From the NCBI RefSeq assembly GCF_024199845.1, contig NZ_JANADO010000001.1, positions 620,001-684,000 on the forward strand: DNA of 64,000 nucleotides, given 5' to 3'. Position 1 is the first letter of the stretch; each line of letters starts with the position of its first letter. Below are positions 26,088-35,560 of the stretch, one piece after another. The translations under genes and the position numbers were made by a program. Under the pieces are notes generated by a model that saw only the letters and a list, made by a program, of their open reading frames with translations, searched no databases and was not told where the DNA came from. This DNA comes from Bradyrhizobium sp. CCGB12. GTDB lineage: Bacteria > Pseudomonadota > Alphaproteobacteria > Rhizobiales > Xanthobacteraceae.

Positions 26088-27056
26088 GTGTCGATCTATT
26101 CTGGTCAGTCGAAGGCGATCTCGCGTGGAGCGCGAATGCTGCGCACCGCCCTTGGCCCTGCCATTGCACGCTTCCTGGAAGATCCGTCGATTGTTGAAGT
26201 CATGCTCAACCCGGATGGCCGGTTGTGGATCGACCGGCTGTCAAACGGCCTCATGGATACCGGCGAGAGCCTGTCCGCTTCTGACGGGGAACGTATCGTC
26301 CGGTTGGTTGCTCATCATGTCGGTCACGAGGTTCACCCTGGTGCGCCGCGCGTCACGGCCGAATTGCCTGAGACGGGTGAACGCTTCGAAGGTTTGCTTC
26401 CGCCAGTCGTCGCTGCCCCCGCATTCGCGATCCGCAAGCCGGCCGTCGCCGTGTTCTCGCTCGATGAATACGTCGCGGCCGGGGTTATGGCCTCGGAGCA
26501 GGCCGATGCGCTGCGGGCGGCCGTCATCGCTCGTAAGAATATACTGGTCGCGGGCGGTACCTCGACCGGCAAGACGACGCTGACAAACGCGCTGCTCGCG
26601 GAGGTCGCCAAGACCGCCGATCGCGTGATTCTCATTGAAGATACCCGAGAGCTTCAGTGCACGGCACCGAACCTCGTCGCCCTGCGTACGCGGGATGGTG
26701 TGATCTCGCTCTCCGATCTTGTGCGCTCCGCGCTGCGGCTGCGGCCTGATCGTATTCCGATCGGCGAAGTCCGCGGAGCGGAAGCGCTCGACCTGCTGAA
26801 GGCGTGGGGCACCGGGCACCCCGGTGGTATCGGCACCATCCATGCCGGCACAGCCCTCGGTGCGTTGCGCCGGCTCGAGCAACTCATCCAGGAAGCTGTC
26901 GTCACTGTCCCACGCGCCCTGATTGCCGAGACCATCAACGTCATTGCCGTGCTCGTCGGCAGAGGTGCCGATCGCCGGCTTGGAGAACTAGCCCGTGTGA
27001 CCGGGCTCGGACCCTCGGGGGACTACAGCCTTTCACCAATAGGAGACCAGCTATGA
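26088..27056 (+). CDS. trbB: TrbB, type IV secretion ATPase (VirB11 family)
   Basis: The start is placed at GTG 26088 with GGGGGA nine bases upstream, giving 322 residues. The frame is open from 26010, but that part does not resemble the family. It powers assembly of the conjugative pilus and channel at the inner membrane. Motifs: VEVMLNPDGRLWIDRL in the N-terminal domain, Walker A AGGTSTGKTTLTNALL, the Asp box VILIEDTREL, Walker B RIPIGEVRG and the His box GHPGGIGTIHAG. All are intact. It opens the trb operon. Confidence 0.95.
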   Translation: MSIYSGQSKAISRGARMLRTALGPAIARFLEDPSIVEVMLNPDGRLWIDRLSNGLMDTGESLSASDGERIVRLVAHHVGHEVHPGAPRVTAELPETGERFEGLLPPVVAAPAFAIRKPAVAVFSLDEYVAAGVMASEQADALRAAVIARKNILVAGGTSTGKTTLTNALLAEVAKTADRVILIEDTRELQCTAPNLVALRTRDGVISLSDLVRSALRLRPDRIPIGEVRGAEALDLLKAWGTGHPGGIGTIHAGTALGALRRLEQLIQEAVVTVPRALIAETINVIAVLVGRGADRRLGELARVTGLGPSGDYSLSPIGDQL

Positions 27057-27379
27057 ATTGTCGTTTGTTTTGCGAAAGGATCATCCTTTCGGTCGGAGCA
27101 TTCGCAGGGGGCTGCGTGATTGCCGCCCCTGCGTGGGCGGCAGGCTCCAACATGCCGTGGGAGCAACCGCTCAATCAGATCCTGCAATCGGTCGAAGGCC
27201 CCGTCGCAAAGATCATCGCGGTCATCATCATCATCGTGACAGGCCTGTCGCTGGCATTCGGCGACACATCTGGTGGCTTCCGACGGCTAGTCCAGATCGT
27301 TTTCGGCCTGTCGATCGCCTTCGCGGCGTCGAGCTTCTTCCTGTCGTTTTTCTCGTTTGGTGGCGGTGTGGTGATCTGA
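27053..27379 (+). CDS. trbC: TrbC, pilin precursor (VirB2 family)
   Basis: A 108-residue protein starting at ATG 27053, overlapping the trbB stop (ATGA), with AGGAG upstream. A signal peptide ends near AAPAWA-AGS (about residue 30). Two hydrophobic spans follow (about 52-70 and 80-100), as in P-type pilins. TrbC subunits of related plasmids are cut and cyclised by a TraF peptidase, but no traF is visible in this window. Confidence 0.9.
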   Translation: MNCRLFCERIILSVGAFAGGCVIAAPAWAAGSNMPWEQPLNQILQSVEGPVAKIIAVIIIIVTGLSLAFGDTSGGFRRLVQIVFGLSIAFAASSFFLSFFSFGGGVVI

Positions 27380-27642
27380 TGGACGGGCAGATCGCCGGCT
27401 TTTTCGCGCCCGTGCACCGGGCACTGACCGAACCGATCCTCATGGGTGGCGCACCGCGATCGGTCGCCATCCTCAACAGCACCCTGGCCGCGGCGCTTGG
27501 GCTCGGTCTGCGCCTCTGGCTAGCAGGTCTTCTGCTCTGGTCCGTCGGCCAGATGGTCGCCGTCTGGGCAACCAAGCGCGATCCCGCCTTCGTCGAAGTC
27601 GGACGCCGGCACGTCCGCATCCCCAGTCATCTCAGCTTGTGA
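27379..27642 (+). CDS. trbD: TrbD, inner-membrane component (VirB3 family)
   Basis: An 87-residue protein whose ATG shares one base with the trbC stop (TGATG). It has the family pattern: a short N-terminal arm with PVHRALTEPILMGGAPR, one or two membrane spans (about 29-58) and a basic tail ending in FVEVGRRHVRIPSHL. It is needed for channel assembly with TrbE. Confidence 0.9.
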   Translation: MDGQIAGFFAPVHRALTEPILMGGAPRSVAILNSTLAAALGLGLRLWLAGLLLWSVGQMVAVWATKRDPAFVEVGRRHVRIPSHLSL

Positions 27643-27650
27643 GTCCTCTT

Positions 27651-30092
27651 ATGATGAATCTTGCCGAATACCGACGCTCGAACACTCGCTTGGCGGATTT
27701 TCTTCCTTGGGCGGCTCTCGTCGATGAGGGTATCGTCCTCAACAAGGACGGTTCGTTCCAGCGGACAGCAAAATTTCGGGGACCAGATCTCGACAGCGCC
27801 GTGCCGGCCGAACTCGTCGCCGTCGCCGGCCGTCTGAACAATGCGTTGCGCCGCCTTGGATCGGGGTGGGCCGTCTTTGTGGAAGCACAGCGGCACTCCG
27901 CGGGCGCCTATCCGCAGAGCACATTTCCCGACGTTGCATCCTCCCTGGTCGACGCGGAGCGAAGAGCGCAGTTCGAGGAAGCCGGCGCGCACTATGACTC
28001 AAGCTACTACCTGACGTTCCTCTACCTCCCGCCTGAGGAGGTAACTGCCATGACAGAGCGGCTCCTCTACGAGAATAGCGGCCGCACTGCCGGTGCTGAT
28101 GCGCGCGAGATCCTGAGCGGGTTTGTCGATCGTACCAACCGCATACTGCAGCTCATCGAGGGATTCATGCCGGAATGCTCCTGGCTCGATGATGAGGCAA
28201 CGCTGACCTATCTGCACTCCACCGTCTCGGCCAAGCGGCATCGGGTCCGAGTGCCAGAGATCCCCATGTATCTTGATGCGCTGCTCGCCGACCAGCCCCT
28301 GACCGGCGGCCTCGAGCCGACACTGGGCGAAGCCCACGTGCGTATTTTGACGGTTGTAGGATTCCCGACGGCGACCACGCCGGGGATCCTCGACGATCTC
28401 AACCGGCTTGCATTTCCGTACCGCTGGTCGACCCGGGCGATCATGCTCGACAAAACGGATGCGACCAAACTTCTTACCAAGATTCGTCGTCAATGGTTCG
28501 CCAAGCGGAAGTCGATCGGCGCGATCCTGAAGGAGGTGATGACCAACGAGGCTTCCGCACTTCTCGACACAGATGCGCACAACAAAGCCATCGATGCCGA
28601 CGCCGCCCTTCAGGAACTCGGGACGGACCAGATCGGTGAGGTCTTCGTCACTGCGACCGTTACTGTCTGGGACAGGGATGCGCGCGCTGCCGACGAAAAG
28701 CTGCGCCTCGTCGAGAAGGTAATTCAGGGACGTGATTTCACCTGCATGATCGAGACGGTGAATGCTGTCGAGGCTTGGCTCGGGAGCCTGCCGGGACATG
28801 TTTATGCGAACGTCCGCCAACCCCCGATCTCGACCCTGAACCTGGCGCATATGATTCCGCTCTCGGCCGTATGGGCGGGCGAGGCGAGGGACCATCACTT
28901 CAGGGCGCCGCCTCTGTTCTTTGCCAAGACCGAGGGGGCGACCCCGTTTCGGTTCTCGCTTCACGTCGGTGATGTCGGACACACCTTGGTCATTGGTCCG
29001 ACCGGCGCCGGCAAGTCGGTGCTCTTGGCGCTGATGGCCTTGCAGTTCCGCCGCTATCCGGAGTCCCAGATTTTCGCATTCGATTTCGGTGGATCGATCC
29101 GGGCGGCCGCAATTGCCATGGGGGGCGACTGGCATGATCTCGGCGGCGCCGTAGCGGGAGACGTGTCCGAGTCTGTTTCGCTCCAGCCGTTCGCGGGGAT
29201 AGACGATCCTGCAGAACGCGGCTGGGCAGCCGAATGGGTCGCTTCGATCCTGGCCCGCGAACGGATCGAGGTCACGCCCGAGGTCAAGGACCATGTCTGG
29301 TCGGCCCTGACGTCGCTCGCCTCCGCGCCCCCTCCAGAACGAACCTTCACCGGGCTTTCCGTCCTCTTGCAATCGAATGCATTGAAGAGGGCACTCCAAC
29401 CTTACTGCCTGGGCGGCCCCTACGATCGGTTACTCGACGCCGAAAGCGAACGATTGGGCGATTCCCCGGTTCAGGTCTTCGAAACCGATGGACTGATCGG
29501 CTCGGCGGTCGCGCCAGCCACCCTGTCATACCTGTTTCACCGAATCGAAGACCGATTCGATGGTCGTCCAACGTTACTCGTCATTGACGAGGGATGGCTC
29601 GCGCTCGATGACGCCGACTTTGCCGGGAAACTTCGCGAGTGGTTGAAGACCCTGCGCAAGAAGAATGCTTCCGTAATTTTCGCAACCCAATCGCTGGCCG
29701 ACATCGACAGCTCGGCGATTGCGCCCGCCATCATCGAGAGCTGTCCGACCCGGATCCTGCTTCCCAACGATCGTGCCATCGAGCCGCAGATCACGACAAT
29801 TTATCGCCGCTTTGGGTTGAACGACCGCCAAATCGAGATTCTCGCCCGTGCGACGCCGAAGCGGGACTACTACTGCCAGTCGCGTCGCGGCAACCGCCTG
29901 TTTGAACTTGGCCTTGGCGAGATCGCCTTGGCGTTTACGGCCGCCTCCTCGAAAGCCGATCAGGCGCTGATCGAGAAAGTCCTGGTCGAAAAGGGCGACG
30001 CGAACTTTGTGCCGGGCTGGCTGCGGGCCAGAGATATCGGCTGGGCCTGCGATCTCATTCCACATCTTACCAGCCTGGAGACCGCCTCATGA
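27651..30092 (+). CDS. trbE: TrbE, type IV secretion ATPase (VirB4 family)
   Basis: An 813-residue ATPase starting at ATG 27651 (MMNLAEYRR, the usual family start). An in-frame GTG at 27639 overlaps the trbD stop and is the alternative. The N-terminal CagE/TrbE/VirB domain is followed by Walker A VIGPTGAGKSVLLALM near residue 450 and Walker B TLLVIDEGWLALDD near 640. SVIFATQSLADIDSS is the next conserved block. It drives substrate transfer and pilus assembly. The length is normal and no motif is missing. Confidence 0.95.
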   Translation: MMNLAEYRRSNTRLADFLPWAALVDEGIVLNKDGSFQRTAKFRGPDLDSAVPAELVAVAGRLNNALRRLGSGWAVFVEAQRHSAGAYPQSTFPDVASSLVDAERRAQFEEAGAHYDSSYYLTFLYLPPEEVTAMTERLLYENSGRTAGADAREILSGFVDRTNRILQLIEGFMPECSWLDDEATLTYLHSTVSAKRHRVRVPEIPMYLDALLADQPLTGGLEPTLGEAHVRILTVVGFPTATTPGILDDLNRLAFPYRWSTRAIMLDKTDATKLLTKIRRQWFAKRKSIGAILKEVMTNEASALLDTDAHNKAIDADAALQELGTDQIGEVFVTATVTVWDRDARAADEKLRLVEKVIQGRDFTCMIETVNAVEAWLGSLPGHVYANVRQPPISTLNLAHMIPLSAVWAGEARDHHFRAPPLFFAKTEGATPFRFSLHVGDVGHTLVIGPTGAGKSVLLALMALQFRRYPESQIFAFDFGGSIRAAAIAMGGDWHDLGGAVAGDVSESVSLQPFAGIDDPAERGWAAEWVASILARERIEVTPEVKDHVWSALTSLASAPPPERTFTGLSVLLQSNALKRALQPYCLGGPYDRLLDAESERLGDSPVQVFETDGLIGSAVAPATLSYLFHRIEDRFDGRPTLLVIDEGWLALDDADFAGKLREWLKTLRKKNASVIFATQSLADIDSSAIAPAIIESCPTRILLPNDRAIEPQITTIYRRFGLNDRQIEILARATPKRDYYCQSRRGNRLFELGLGEIALAFTAASSKADQALIEKVLVEKGDANFVPGWLRARDIGWACDLIPHLTSLETAS

Positions 30093-30820
30093 GTCTCCTC
30101 CGTCGTGTCTTAACAGCGGGTGCCCTCGCGGCCATTCTTGCCGGCACCCCCAAGCCAGCGTCGGCGCTGATCGTATTCGATCCCAGCAATTATGTGCAGA
30201 ACGTGCTGACGGCTGCACGCGCCCTCCAGCAAATCAACAACCAGATCACGTCCCTGCAAAATCAAGCGCAAATGCTGATCAACGAGGGCAAGAACCTGGC
30301 GACCCTGCCGTTTTCGTCATTGCAACAGCTCGAGCAGTCGATCCTGCGCACCCAACAGTTGCTCGGGCAGGCTCAGCGCATTGCCTACGACATCCAGCAG
30401 ATCGATCGGGCGTTCTCCACGACCTATGCGCCGGTGTCGTCAAGTTCGCCGGGCCAGGCACTGGTGGCCAGTGCACAAGCGCGCTGGCAGAACGCGCTTG
30501 TGGGCCTGCAAGACGCGATGCGGGTGCAGGCCACCGTTGTCGGAAATCTCGACACCAGCCGAACCCAGATGTCGGCGCTCGTGACCGCAAGCCAAAGTGC
30601 GACCGGCGCACTCCAGGCAAATCAGGCAGGTAACCAACTTCTCGGATTGCAAGCCCAGCAGCTCGCCGATCTCACCGCCGTCGTCGCCGCACAGGGACGG
30701 GCTCAGAGCTTGGAGTTCGCGCAACGAGCCGTCGCACAAGACCAGGGCAGGGAACAACTCCGCCGATTCCTGATGCCGGGCCAAGGTTATCAAGCCGCAA
30801 CCGTGCAGATGTTTCACTGA
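30089..30820 (+). CDS. trbJ: TrbJ, conjugation protein (VirB5 family)
   Basis: A 243-residue protein overlapping trbE by four bases (ATGA). A signal peptide ends near KPASA-LIV (about residue 26). The body is helical with long Gln- and Leu-rich heptads (NNQITSLQNQAQMLINEGKN), typical for TrbJ, which is periplasmic and may sit at the pilus tip and act in mating-pair contact. Confidence 0.9.
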   Translation: MSLLRRVLTAGALAAILAGTPKPASALIVFDPSNYVQNVLTAARALQQINNQITSLQNQAQMLINEGKNLATLPFSSLQQLEQSILRTQQLLGQAQRIAYDIQQIDRAFSTTYAPVSSSSPGQALVASAQARWQNALVGLQDAMRVQATVVGNLDTSRTQMSALVTASQSATGALQANQAGNQLLGLQAQQLADLTAVVAAQGRAQSLEFAQRAVAQDQGREQLRRFLMPGQGYQAATVQMFH

Positions 30821-31203
30821 TGATGACTGATAGGTTCAATCGGATTCAGATCGGGGTAGTGGCGCTGCTCCTCGCCGTGGCCGTCAGTGCCTGCGCAATC
30901 CAGTTGCGCGGCGGGCCGGACCAGACCGGAGCTTCCGCATCGGCTACCCAGGAAGCCGTTCCTCTCGCATCCAAGCTCGCGCAGTGCCGTACCGTCACCT
31001 ACGAACAGAAAGTCGAGCTGCTCGAATGTCGGAAGGTCTGGGCGGAGAAACGGCGCCAATTCCTGAGCCAGAGGGAGGGTAGTGCCGGGCAAGTGATTGA
31101 TGGAACTTCGGCCAACAGCCCGATTCCGTCGTCACCGAAGGATGAAAGCCGTTTACCGTCTGGCAACCCCTCCGTGCCGACGCCCGGAGGCAACGAGCGA
31201 TGA
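30820..31203 (+). CDS. trbK: TrbK-alt, putative entry-exclusion lipoprotein
   Basis: A 127-residue protein whose ATG shares one base with the trbJ stop. The N-terminal signal ends in a lipobox, VSAC, with the Cys near residue 25. The conserved core is LASKLAQCRTVTYEQKVELLECRKVWAEKRRQF, with two cysteines. The C-terminus is rich in Pro, Ser and Gly. Such small lipoproteins at this place in trb operons are annotated as alternative TrbK, thought to block entry of a second copy of the element. Confidence 0.8.
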   Translation: MMTDRFNRIQIGVVALLLAVAVSACAIQLRGGPDQTGASASATQEAVPLASKLAQCRTVTYEQKVELLECRKVWAEKRRQFLSQREGSAGQVIDGTSANSPIPSSPKDESRLPSGNPSVPTPGGNER

Positions 31204-32417
31204 ACAGCACCGGTGTCATCGACCAGTTTTTGGAAACCTTCACCCGCTACATCGACTCCGGATTTGGGCTGCTCGGCAGCGAGGTCGGCTACCTCGCGAC
31301 CACGCTCGCGGCGATCGACATCGTGCTTGCTGGGCTGTTCTGGTCTTGGGGTGGCGATGACGATATCATCGCTCGCCTCGTCAAGAAGACCCTCTTCGTC
31401 GGCCTCTTTGCCTATCTGATCGGCAACTGGAATAGCCTCGCGCGCATCGTGTTCGAAAGCTTTGCAGGCCTGGGCCTGAAAGCCTCCGGCACCAGCCTGT
31501 CATCAGCGGATTTCTTGCGTCCCGGCCGGATTGCACAGGTGGGCCTCGACGCCGGACGGCCTATCCTTGAGGCCATCTCCAGCCTGATGGGTTACGTCAG
31601 CTTCTTCGAGAACTTTGTCCAGATCGTCGTTCTGTTGTTCGCCTGGATCGTCGTCCTGCTCGCCTTCTTCATCTTGGCGATCCAGCTCTTTGTCACTCTG
31701 ATCGAGTTCAAGCTGACGACGCTGGCAGGCTTCGTGCTGATTCCCTTTGGTCTGTTTGGGAAAACGGCCTTTGCCGCGGAGCGGGTACTGGGCAACGTGA
31801 TTTCTTCCGGCATCAAGGTCCTGGTGCTGGCCGTGATCGTCGGCATTGGCTCGACGCTGTTTGCACAATTCACGTCGGGTTTTGGCGGTAACCAGCCGAC
31901 CATTGAGAGCGCGATGGCGCTGGTGTTGGGGGCGCTCTCGTTGCTTGGTCTCGGCATCTTCGGACCAGGTATCGCCAATGGGATCGTTTCTGGTGGACCA
32001 CAGCTCGGCGCAGGTAGCGCTGTCGGCACCGGCCTAGCGGCAGGTGGCGTTGTTGCCGCCGGAGCAGCGCTCGCAGCCGGTGGCGCCGCGCTGACCGGAG
32101 GTGCCGTTGGGGGAGGGCGCGCGATTTCCGGCGCCACCTTGAGCGCCTTCCGTGCAGGAGGTCAGTCCAGTGCAGCCGAAGCAACCGCGCCGGCTCCAGC
32201 CGGGCCCCTCCGCTCTGCTGCGGCCCACTCCACTGGATCAAGCGGCAGCACGGCTAGCGGCGATTCTACGTCCTCCGAGGGAGCTCCCGCCTGGGTTCGC
32301 CGCATGAAACGGACACAGACGATCAGTCATGGAGCCTCGAGCGCTACGCAGGCGGTACGGGCAGGTGATCACGGCGGGGGAGGGGCGTCTGTCGATCTCT
32401 CGCAGGACGAGAACTAA
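31200..32417 (+). CDS. trbL: TrbL, polytopic mating-pair formation protein (VirB6 family)
   Basis: A 405-residue protein, ATGA overlap with the preceding gene. About six membrane spans lie between residues 20 and 270. A Gly/Ala-rich stretch (about 255-320) leads to a long Ser/Ala-rich soluble tail ending EGAPAWVRRMKRTQTISHG, a feature usual for TrbL. It forms part of the inner-membrane channel through which the DNA strand passes. Confidence 0.9.
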   Translation: MNSTGVIDQFLETFTRYIDSGFGLLGSEVGYLATTLAAIDIVLAGLFWSWGGDDDIIARLVKKTLFVGLFAYLIGNWNSLARIVFESFAGLGLKASGTSLSSADFLRPGRIAQVGLDAGRPILEAISSLMGYVSFFENFVQIVVLLFAWIVVLLAFFILAIQLFVTLIEFKLTTLAGFVLIPFGLFGKTAFAAERVLGNVISSGIKVLVLAVIVGIGSTLFAQFTSGFGGNQPTIESAMALVLGALSLLGLGIFGPGIANGIVSGGPQLGAGSAVGTGLAAGGVVAAGAALAAGGAALTGGAVGGGRAISGATLSAFRAGGQSSAAEATAPAPAGPLRSAAAHSTGSSGSTASGDSTSSEGAPAWVRRMKRTQTISHGASSATQAVRAGDHGGGGASVDLSQDEN

Positions 32418-32467
32418 TGCCTACGATCACTCCATCTACCGCTCCCATTCACTCTTGAGGTCAAATC

Positions 32468-33148
32468 ATGTTCAAACGATCGGCCGTCCACTATGGCCGC
32501 ACGCCCGCACCGGTCACGCCCTATCAACGAGCAGCTCAGGTCTGGGATGACCGCATCGGCTCGGCACGAGTCCAGGCCAAAAACTGGCGCATGATGGCAT
32601 TCGGCTCTCTTTTCCTATCCGCCGGTTTCGCCGCGGCGCTTGCGTGGGAGTCAGCACGGGGCACCATCACTCCTTGGGTGGTCGAGGTCGATCACCTCGG
32701 CGAGGTGAAAGCTGTCGCGCCCGCTGATTCCCCCTACCAACCAAATGATCCCCAGATTGCCTTTCATCTAGCCCGGTTCATCGAACACGTCCGTGGCCTT
32801 CCGATGGACGCGATCGTGCTGCGCCAGGACTGGCTCCGCGCCTACGACTTCACGACGGACCGCGGTGCTGCAGCCCTCAATGATTACGCGCGCAACAACG
32901 ATCCCTTCGCCAAGGTTGGGAAGACGCAAGTGGCGATCGAAGTCTCCAGCGTAATCAGGGCGTCTCCGGAAAGCTTCCGCTTAGCCTGGATCGAACGGCG
33001 CTACGAAAATGGCCAGCTTGCTGCCTCGGAGCGGTGGAGCGCAATTCTCACGATTGTCTTGGTGCCGCCCCGTGACATCGACCGGCTGCGCAAAAATCCG
33101 CTCGGGATCTACGTCAACGCCATCAACTGGTCGAAGGAGCTGGGATGA
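32468..33148 (+). CDS. trbF: TrbF, conjugation protein (VirB8 family)
   Basis: A 226-residue bitopic protein. After a cytoplasmic start (MFKRSAVHYGRTPAPVTPYQ) one span lies at about 38-58, and the periplasmic VirB8 domain fills the rest, ending LRKNPLGIYVNAINWSKEL as in relatives. The 50-base gap to trbL is the largest inside the operon, and GAGG precedes the start. It nucleates the channel complex. Confidence 0.92.
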   Translation: MFKRSAVHYGRTPAPVTPYQRAAQVWDDRIGSARVQAKNWRMMAFGSLFLSAGFAAALAWESARGTITPWVVEVDHLGEVKAVAPADSPYQPNDPQIAFHLARFIEHVRGLPMDAIVLRQDWLRAYDFTTDRGAAALNDYARNNDPFAKVGKTQVAIEVSSVIRASPESFRLAWIERRYENGQLAASERWSAILTIVLVPPRDIDRLRKNPLGIYVNAINWSKELG

Positions 33149-34119
33149 CCACGCCCTCTATTTCTCGGACGTCAGGGACGTTGCGACGCAGCTTGGCGTC
33201 AACCCTTTTGGTCTCGGCTCTCGCGCTCGGCGGATGCACCGCTTTCAAGCCTCCGCAGATCAGCTACGACAGCGATCTCCCGCCGCTTCCCGATCCGCCA
33301 GTGCTGAGCGACGATCGGCCGCGACCTCTCCACGTGCCGCCCGCCTGGACCCCGGCGCGCGGCGGCAAGCAGAAAGAAGCCAAGGAACCGGTCGAAAGGA
33401 TCGAGAGCGCCAACGACGCGGCCCGTGTTCAGCCCCGCAAGGCGGCGTATTTCAACGCGGTGCAAGTGTTTCCCTATAGCCCGGGCGCCCTCTACCAGAT
33501 CTATGCCGCACCGGGACAGATCACCGACATCGCACTGGAGCCGGGTGAGCAATTGATCGGTTCGGGACCTGTAGCTGCCGGCGACACTGTGCGATGGGTC
33601 GTCGGCGACACCGAAAGCGGTAGCGGGGATACCCGCCGCGTTCACATTATGGTCAAGCCGACGCGGTCCGAAATTGCGACCAATCTTGTCGTCAATACCG
33701 ATCGGCGCACCTATCTGCTTGAATTGCGTTCCCGCGAAAAGCCGTACATGCCTTCGGTGACCTGGTTCTATCCCGAAGATCGCGCGCGTGGCCGGGGCGT
33801 GCCGCCGACGCCGATTATCCCCGATACAACCCAGCGCCGCTATCGCTACACCATCGAGGGCGACAACCCGCCCTGGCGTCCGATCAACGCCTACGACGAC
33901 GGACGCAAGGTCTATATCGAATTCTCGCCGGGCATTGCACAGGGTGAGATGCCGCCCCTCTTCGTCATCGGGCAGGACGGGAAGACCGAGCTTGTCAACT
34001 ATCGCGCTTTCGGAAGTCTGTTGATCGTCGATCGGCTTTTCGCCGCCGCCGAATTGAGGCTAGGAGGTGAAAGCCAGCAGAAGGTGCGCATCGTCAGAGC
34101 CGATGGGAGGTCGTCATGA
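33145..34119 (+). CDS. trbG: TrbG, conjugation protein (VirB9 family)
   Basis: A 324-residue protein overlapping trbF by four bases. A lipoprotein signal with LGGC (Cys near residue 31) precedes a Pro-rich linker. The conserved core has NAVQVFPYSPGALYQIYAAP, the TDIALEPGE block, VMVKP-like HIMVKPTRSEI and the C-terminal beta domain with WRPINAYDDGRKVYIEF. It forms the outer-membrane core complex with TrbI. Confidence 0.92.
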   Translation: MTTPSISRTSGTLRRSLASTLLVSALALGGCTAFKPPQISYDSDLPPLPDPPVLSDDRPRPLHVPPAWTPARGGKQKEAKEPVERIESANDAARVQPRKAAYFNAVQVFPYSPGALYQIYAAPGQITDIALEPGEQLIGSGPVAAGDTVRWVVGDTESGSGDTRRVHIMVKPTRSEIATNLVVNTDRRTYLLELRSREKPYMPSVTWFYPEDRARGRGVPPTPIIPDTTQRRYRYTIEGDNPPWRPINAYDDGRKVYIEFSPGIAQGEMPPLFVIGQDGKTELVNYRAFGSLLIVDRLFAAAELRLGGESQQKVRIVRADGRSS

Positions 34120-35315
34120 CCGATACGAGCAGCGGGCCACCGGAACGGAATGCTGCGCCGCCACGGGCACGCGACGATGCTACGAAAGCGTTCCAATTGC
34201 GGCCTGAGCGTCCGGGCGTGACGCGGATCTCGCGTAGGGTCCTGATCGGAGGCGCCGCCCTGGTTCTTGCCCTCATGTCTGGAGCAATGTTCTTGGCGCT
34301 GCAATCTAGCAAGAAGGGCACTCCTGCTTCCGAAGAGCTCTATTCGACTGATCACCACAATGTTGCCGACCAACTTGCCGGCCTGCCGAAGGACTACTCA
34401 GGCGTTCCGAAAGATGTGCCACCGCTTGGTCCACCTCTTCCCGGCGATTTGGGTCGGCCGATCGTCGCGGCGCAGACCCAGAACGGTGCATTGGCGGTTG
34501 ACGCTGAACAACAGCGTGTCAATCAGGAGAGCGAAGCGGCGCGCACAAGCAAAGTGTTCGCCTCTACAAATCGCCGAACGCCGACTGCGACGACACCGAC
34601 GAGTGATGCCGCAGCAAATAGTACGGCGTTGTCCGATGAAGCCTTCGCGCAAAATGGCCAGGAGCGAAAGCTTGCCTTCGTGAACGCGGCGGTCGACCGG
34701 CGTACGACGAGTCCCGATCGTCTGGTCAAACCAGCATCGCCGTTCGTGGTGCAAGCAGGGACCGTGATTCCAGGTGCGCTGCTGACGGGGATCCGCTCCG
34801 ATCTCCCTGGCCCGATCACGGCGCAAGTCACCGAGGCGGTATACGACACTCCTACCGGCCGAACCCGGCTCATTCCACAAGGGGCACGGCTGATTGGTTC
34901 TTATGATAGCCAAGTCGCATTTGGGCAGTCACGCGTGCTTCTGGTCTGGACCAGGTTGATCATGCCGAATGGCCGGTCCATCGTACTTGAGCGACAACCA
35001 GGAGCCGATGCCGGCGGGTATTCCGGCCTAGAAGACGGGGTCGACAATCACTGGAAGGAGTTGTTGGGTGCAGCTGCGCTCTCAACTCTGCTCGCCGTCG
35101 GGACCGAGGTGAATTCCGGTAGCGACGTGAACAATAATAACAGCGGTATTATTCAGGCATTGCGAAGAGCGGCAGGGGATTCGGCCAATCAGACCGGTCA
35201 GCAGATCGTTCGCCGCAATCTCAACATCCAGCCGACCCTCACTATTCGCCCTGGATTTCCGCTGCGGGTCATCGTCAATCGCGATCTCGCACTCGAACCG
35301 TATGGAGGCAAATAA
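34116..35315 (+). CDS. trbI: TrbI, conjugation protein (VirB10 family)
   Basis: A 399-residue protein overlapping trbG by four bases. A basic cytoplasmic part is followed by one span (about 44-66), a Pro/Ser/Thr-rich periplasmic linker (about 80-190) and the VirB10 domain: VVQAGTVIPGALLTGIRSDLPG, IPQGARLIGSYDSQVAFGQ, RLIMPNGRSIVLE and LTIRPGFPLRVIVNRDLAL. It bridges inner and outer membrane and completes the trb set. Length and motifs are normal. Confidence 0.93.
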   Translation: MTDTSSGPPERNAAPPRARDDATKAFQLRPERPGVTRISRRVLIGGAALVLALMSGAMFLALQSSKKGTPASEELYSTDHHNVADQLAGLPKDYSGVPKDVPPLGPPLPGDLGRPIVAAQTQNGALAVDAEQQRVNQESEAARTSKVFASTNRRTPTATTPTSDAAANSTALSDEAFAQNGQERKLAFVNAAVDRRTTSPDRLVKPASPFVVQAGTVIPGALLTGIRSDLPGPITAQVTEAVYDTPTGRTRLIPQGARLIGSYDSQVAFGQSRVLLVWTRLIMPNGRSIVLERQPGADAGGYSGLEDGVDNHWKELLGAAALSTLLAVGTEVNSGSDVNNNNSGIIQALRRAAGDSANQTGQQIVRRNLNIQPTLTIRPGFPLRVIVNRDLALEPYGGK

Positions 35316-35316
35316 C

Positions 35317-35560
35317 TTGGCAAAGCTCAAGCTGGGTGCACTCGCCGATGATAAACCGTGTCAAGGTCACGCATGAGTTGCCGGCCGCCGTACATCGGGA
35401 CCTTCTCGCGTATTCGGACATTCTGGCGAACGAAAGTGGTCAACCCATTGGCGATCCGGCCCGGCTGATTGCTCCAATGCTGGCGCGCTTCATGGCGACG
35501 GACAGGGTTTTCGCAAAGCTTCGCCGCAAACGTCAGAGCATCGGGGAGCGCGAGGGATAA
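35317..35560 (+). pseudogene. DUF2274 gene with a one-base frameshift
   Basis: TTG 35317 lies eight bases after GGAGG and opens LAKLKLGALADDKP, the expected start of the DUF2274 protein that follows trbI in this element family. The frame then hits a stop. One base too many near 35359 shifts reading into the frame that carries the rest, VKVTHELPAAVHRDLLAYSDIL to PARLIAPMLARFMATDRVFAK. Translation of the second frame could begin at ATG 35348, losing about 14 residues. The protein is a short DNA-binding-like helical protein of unproven role. Its 3' end overlaps the convergent LysR gene by 28 bases. Confidence 0.75.

Noticed and set aside
27999..29399. 466-codon minus-strand frame inside trbE
   Set aside because: trbE motifs are complete on the plus strand. 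The opposite frame shows no family signature.
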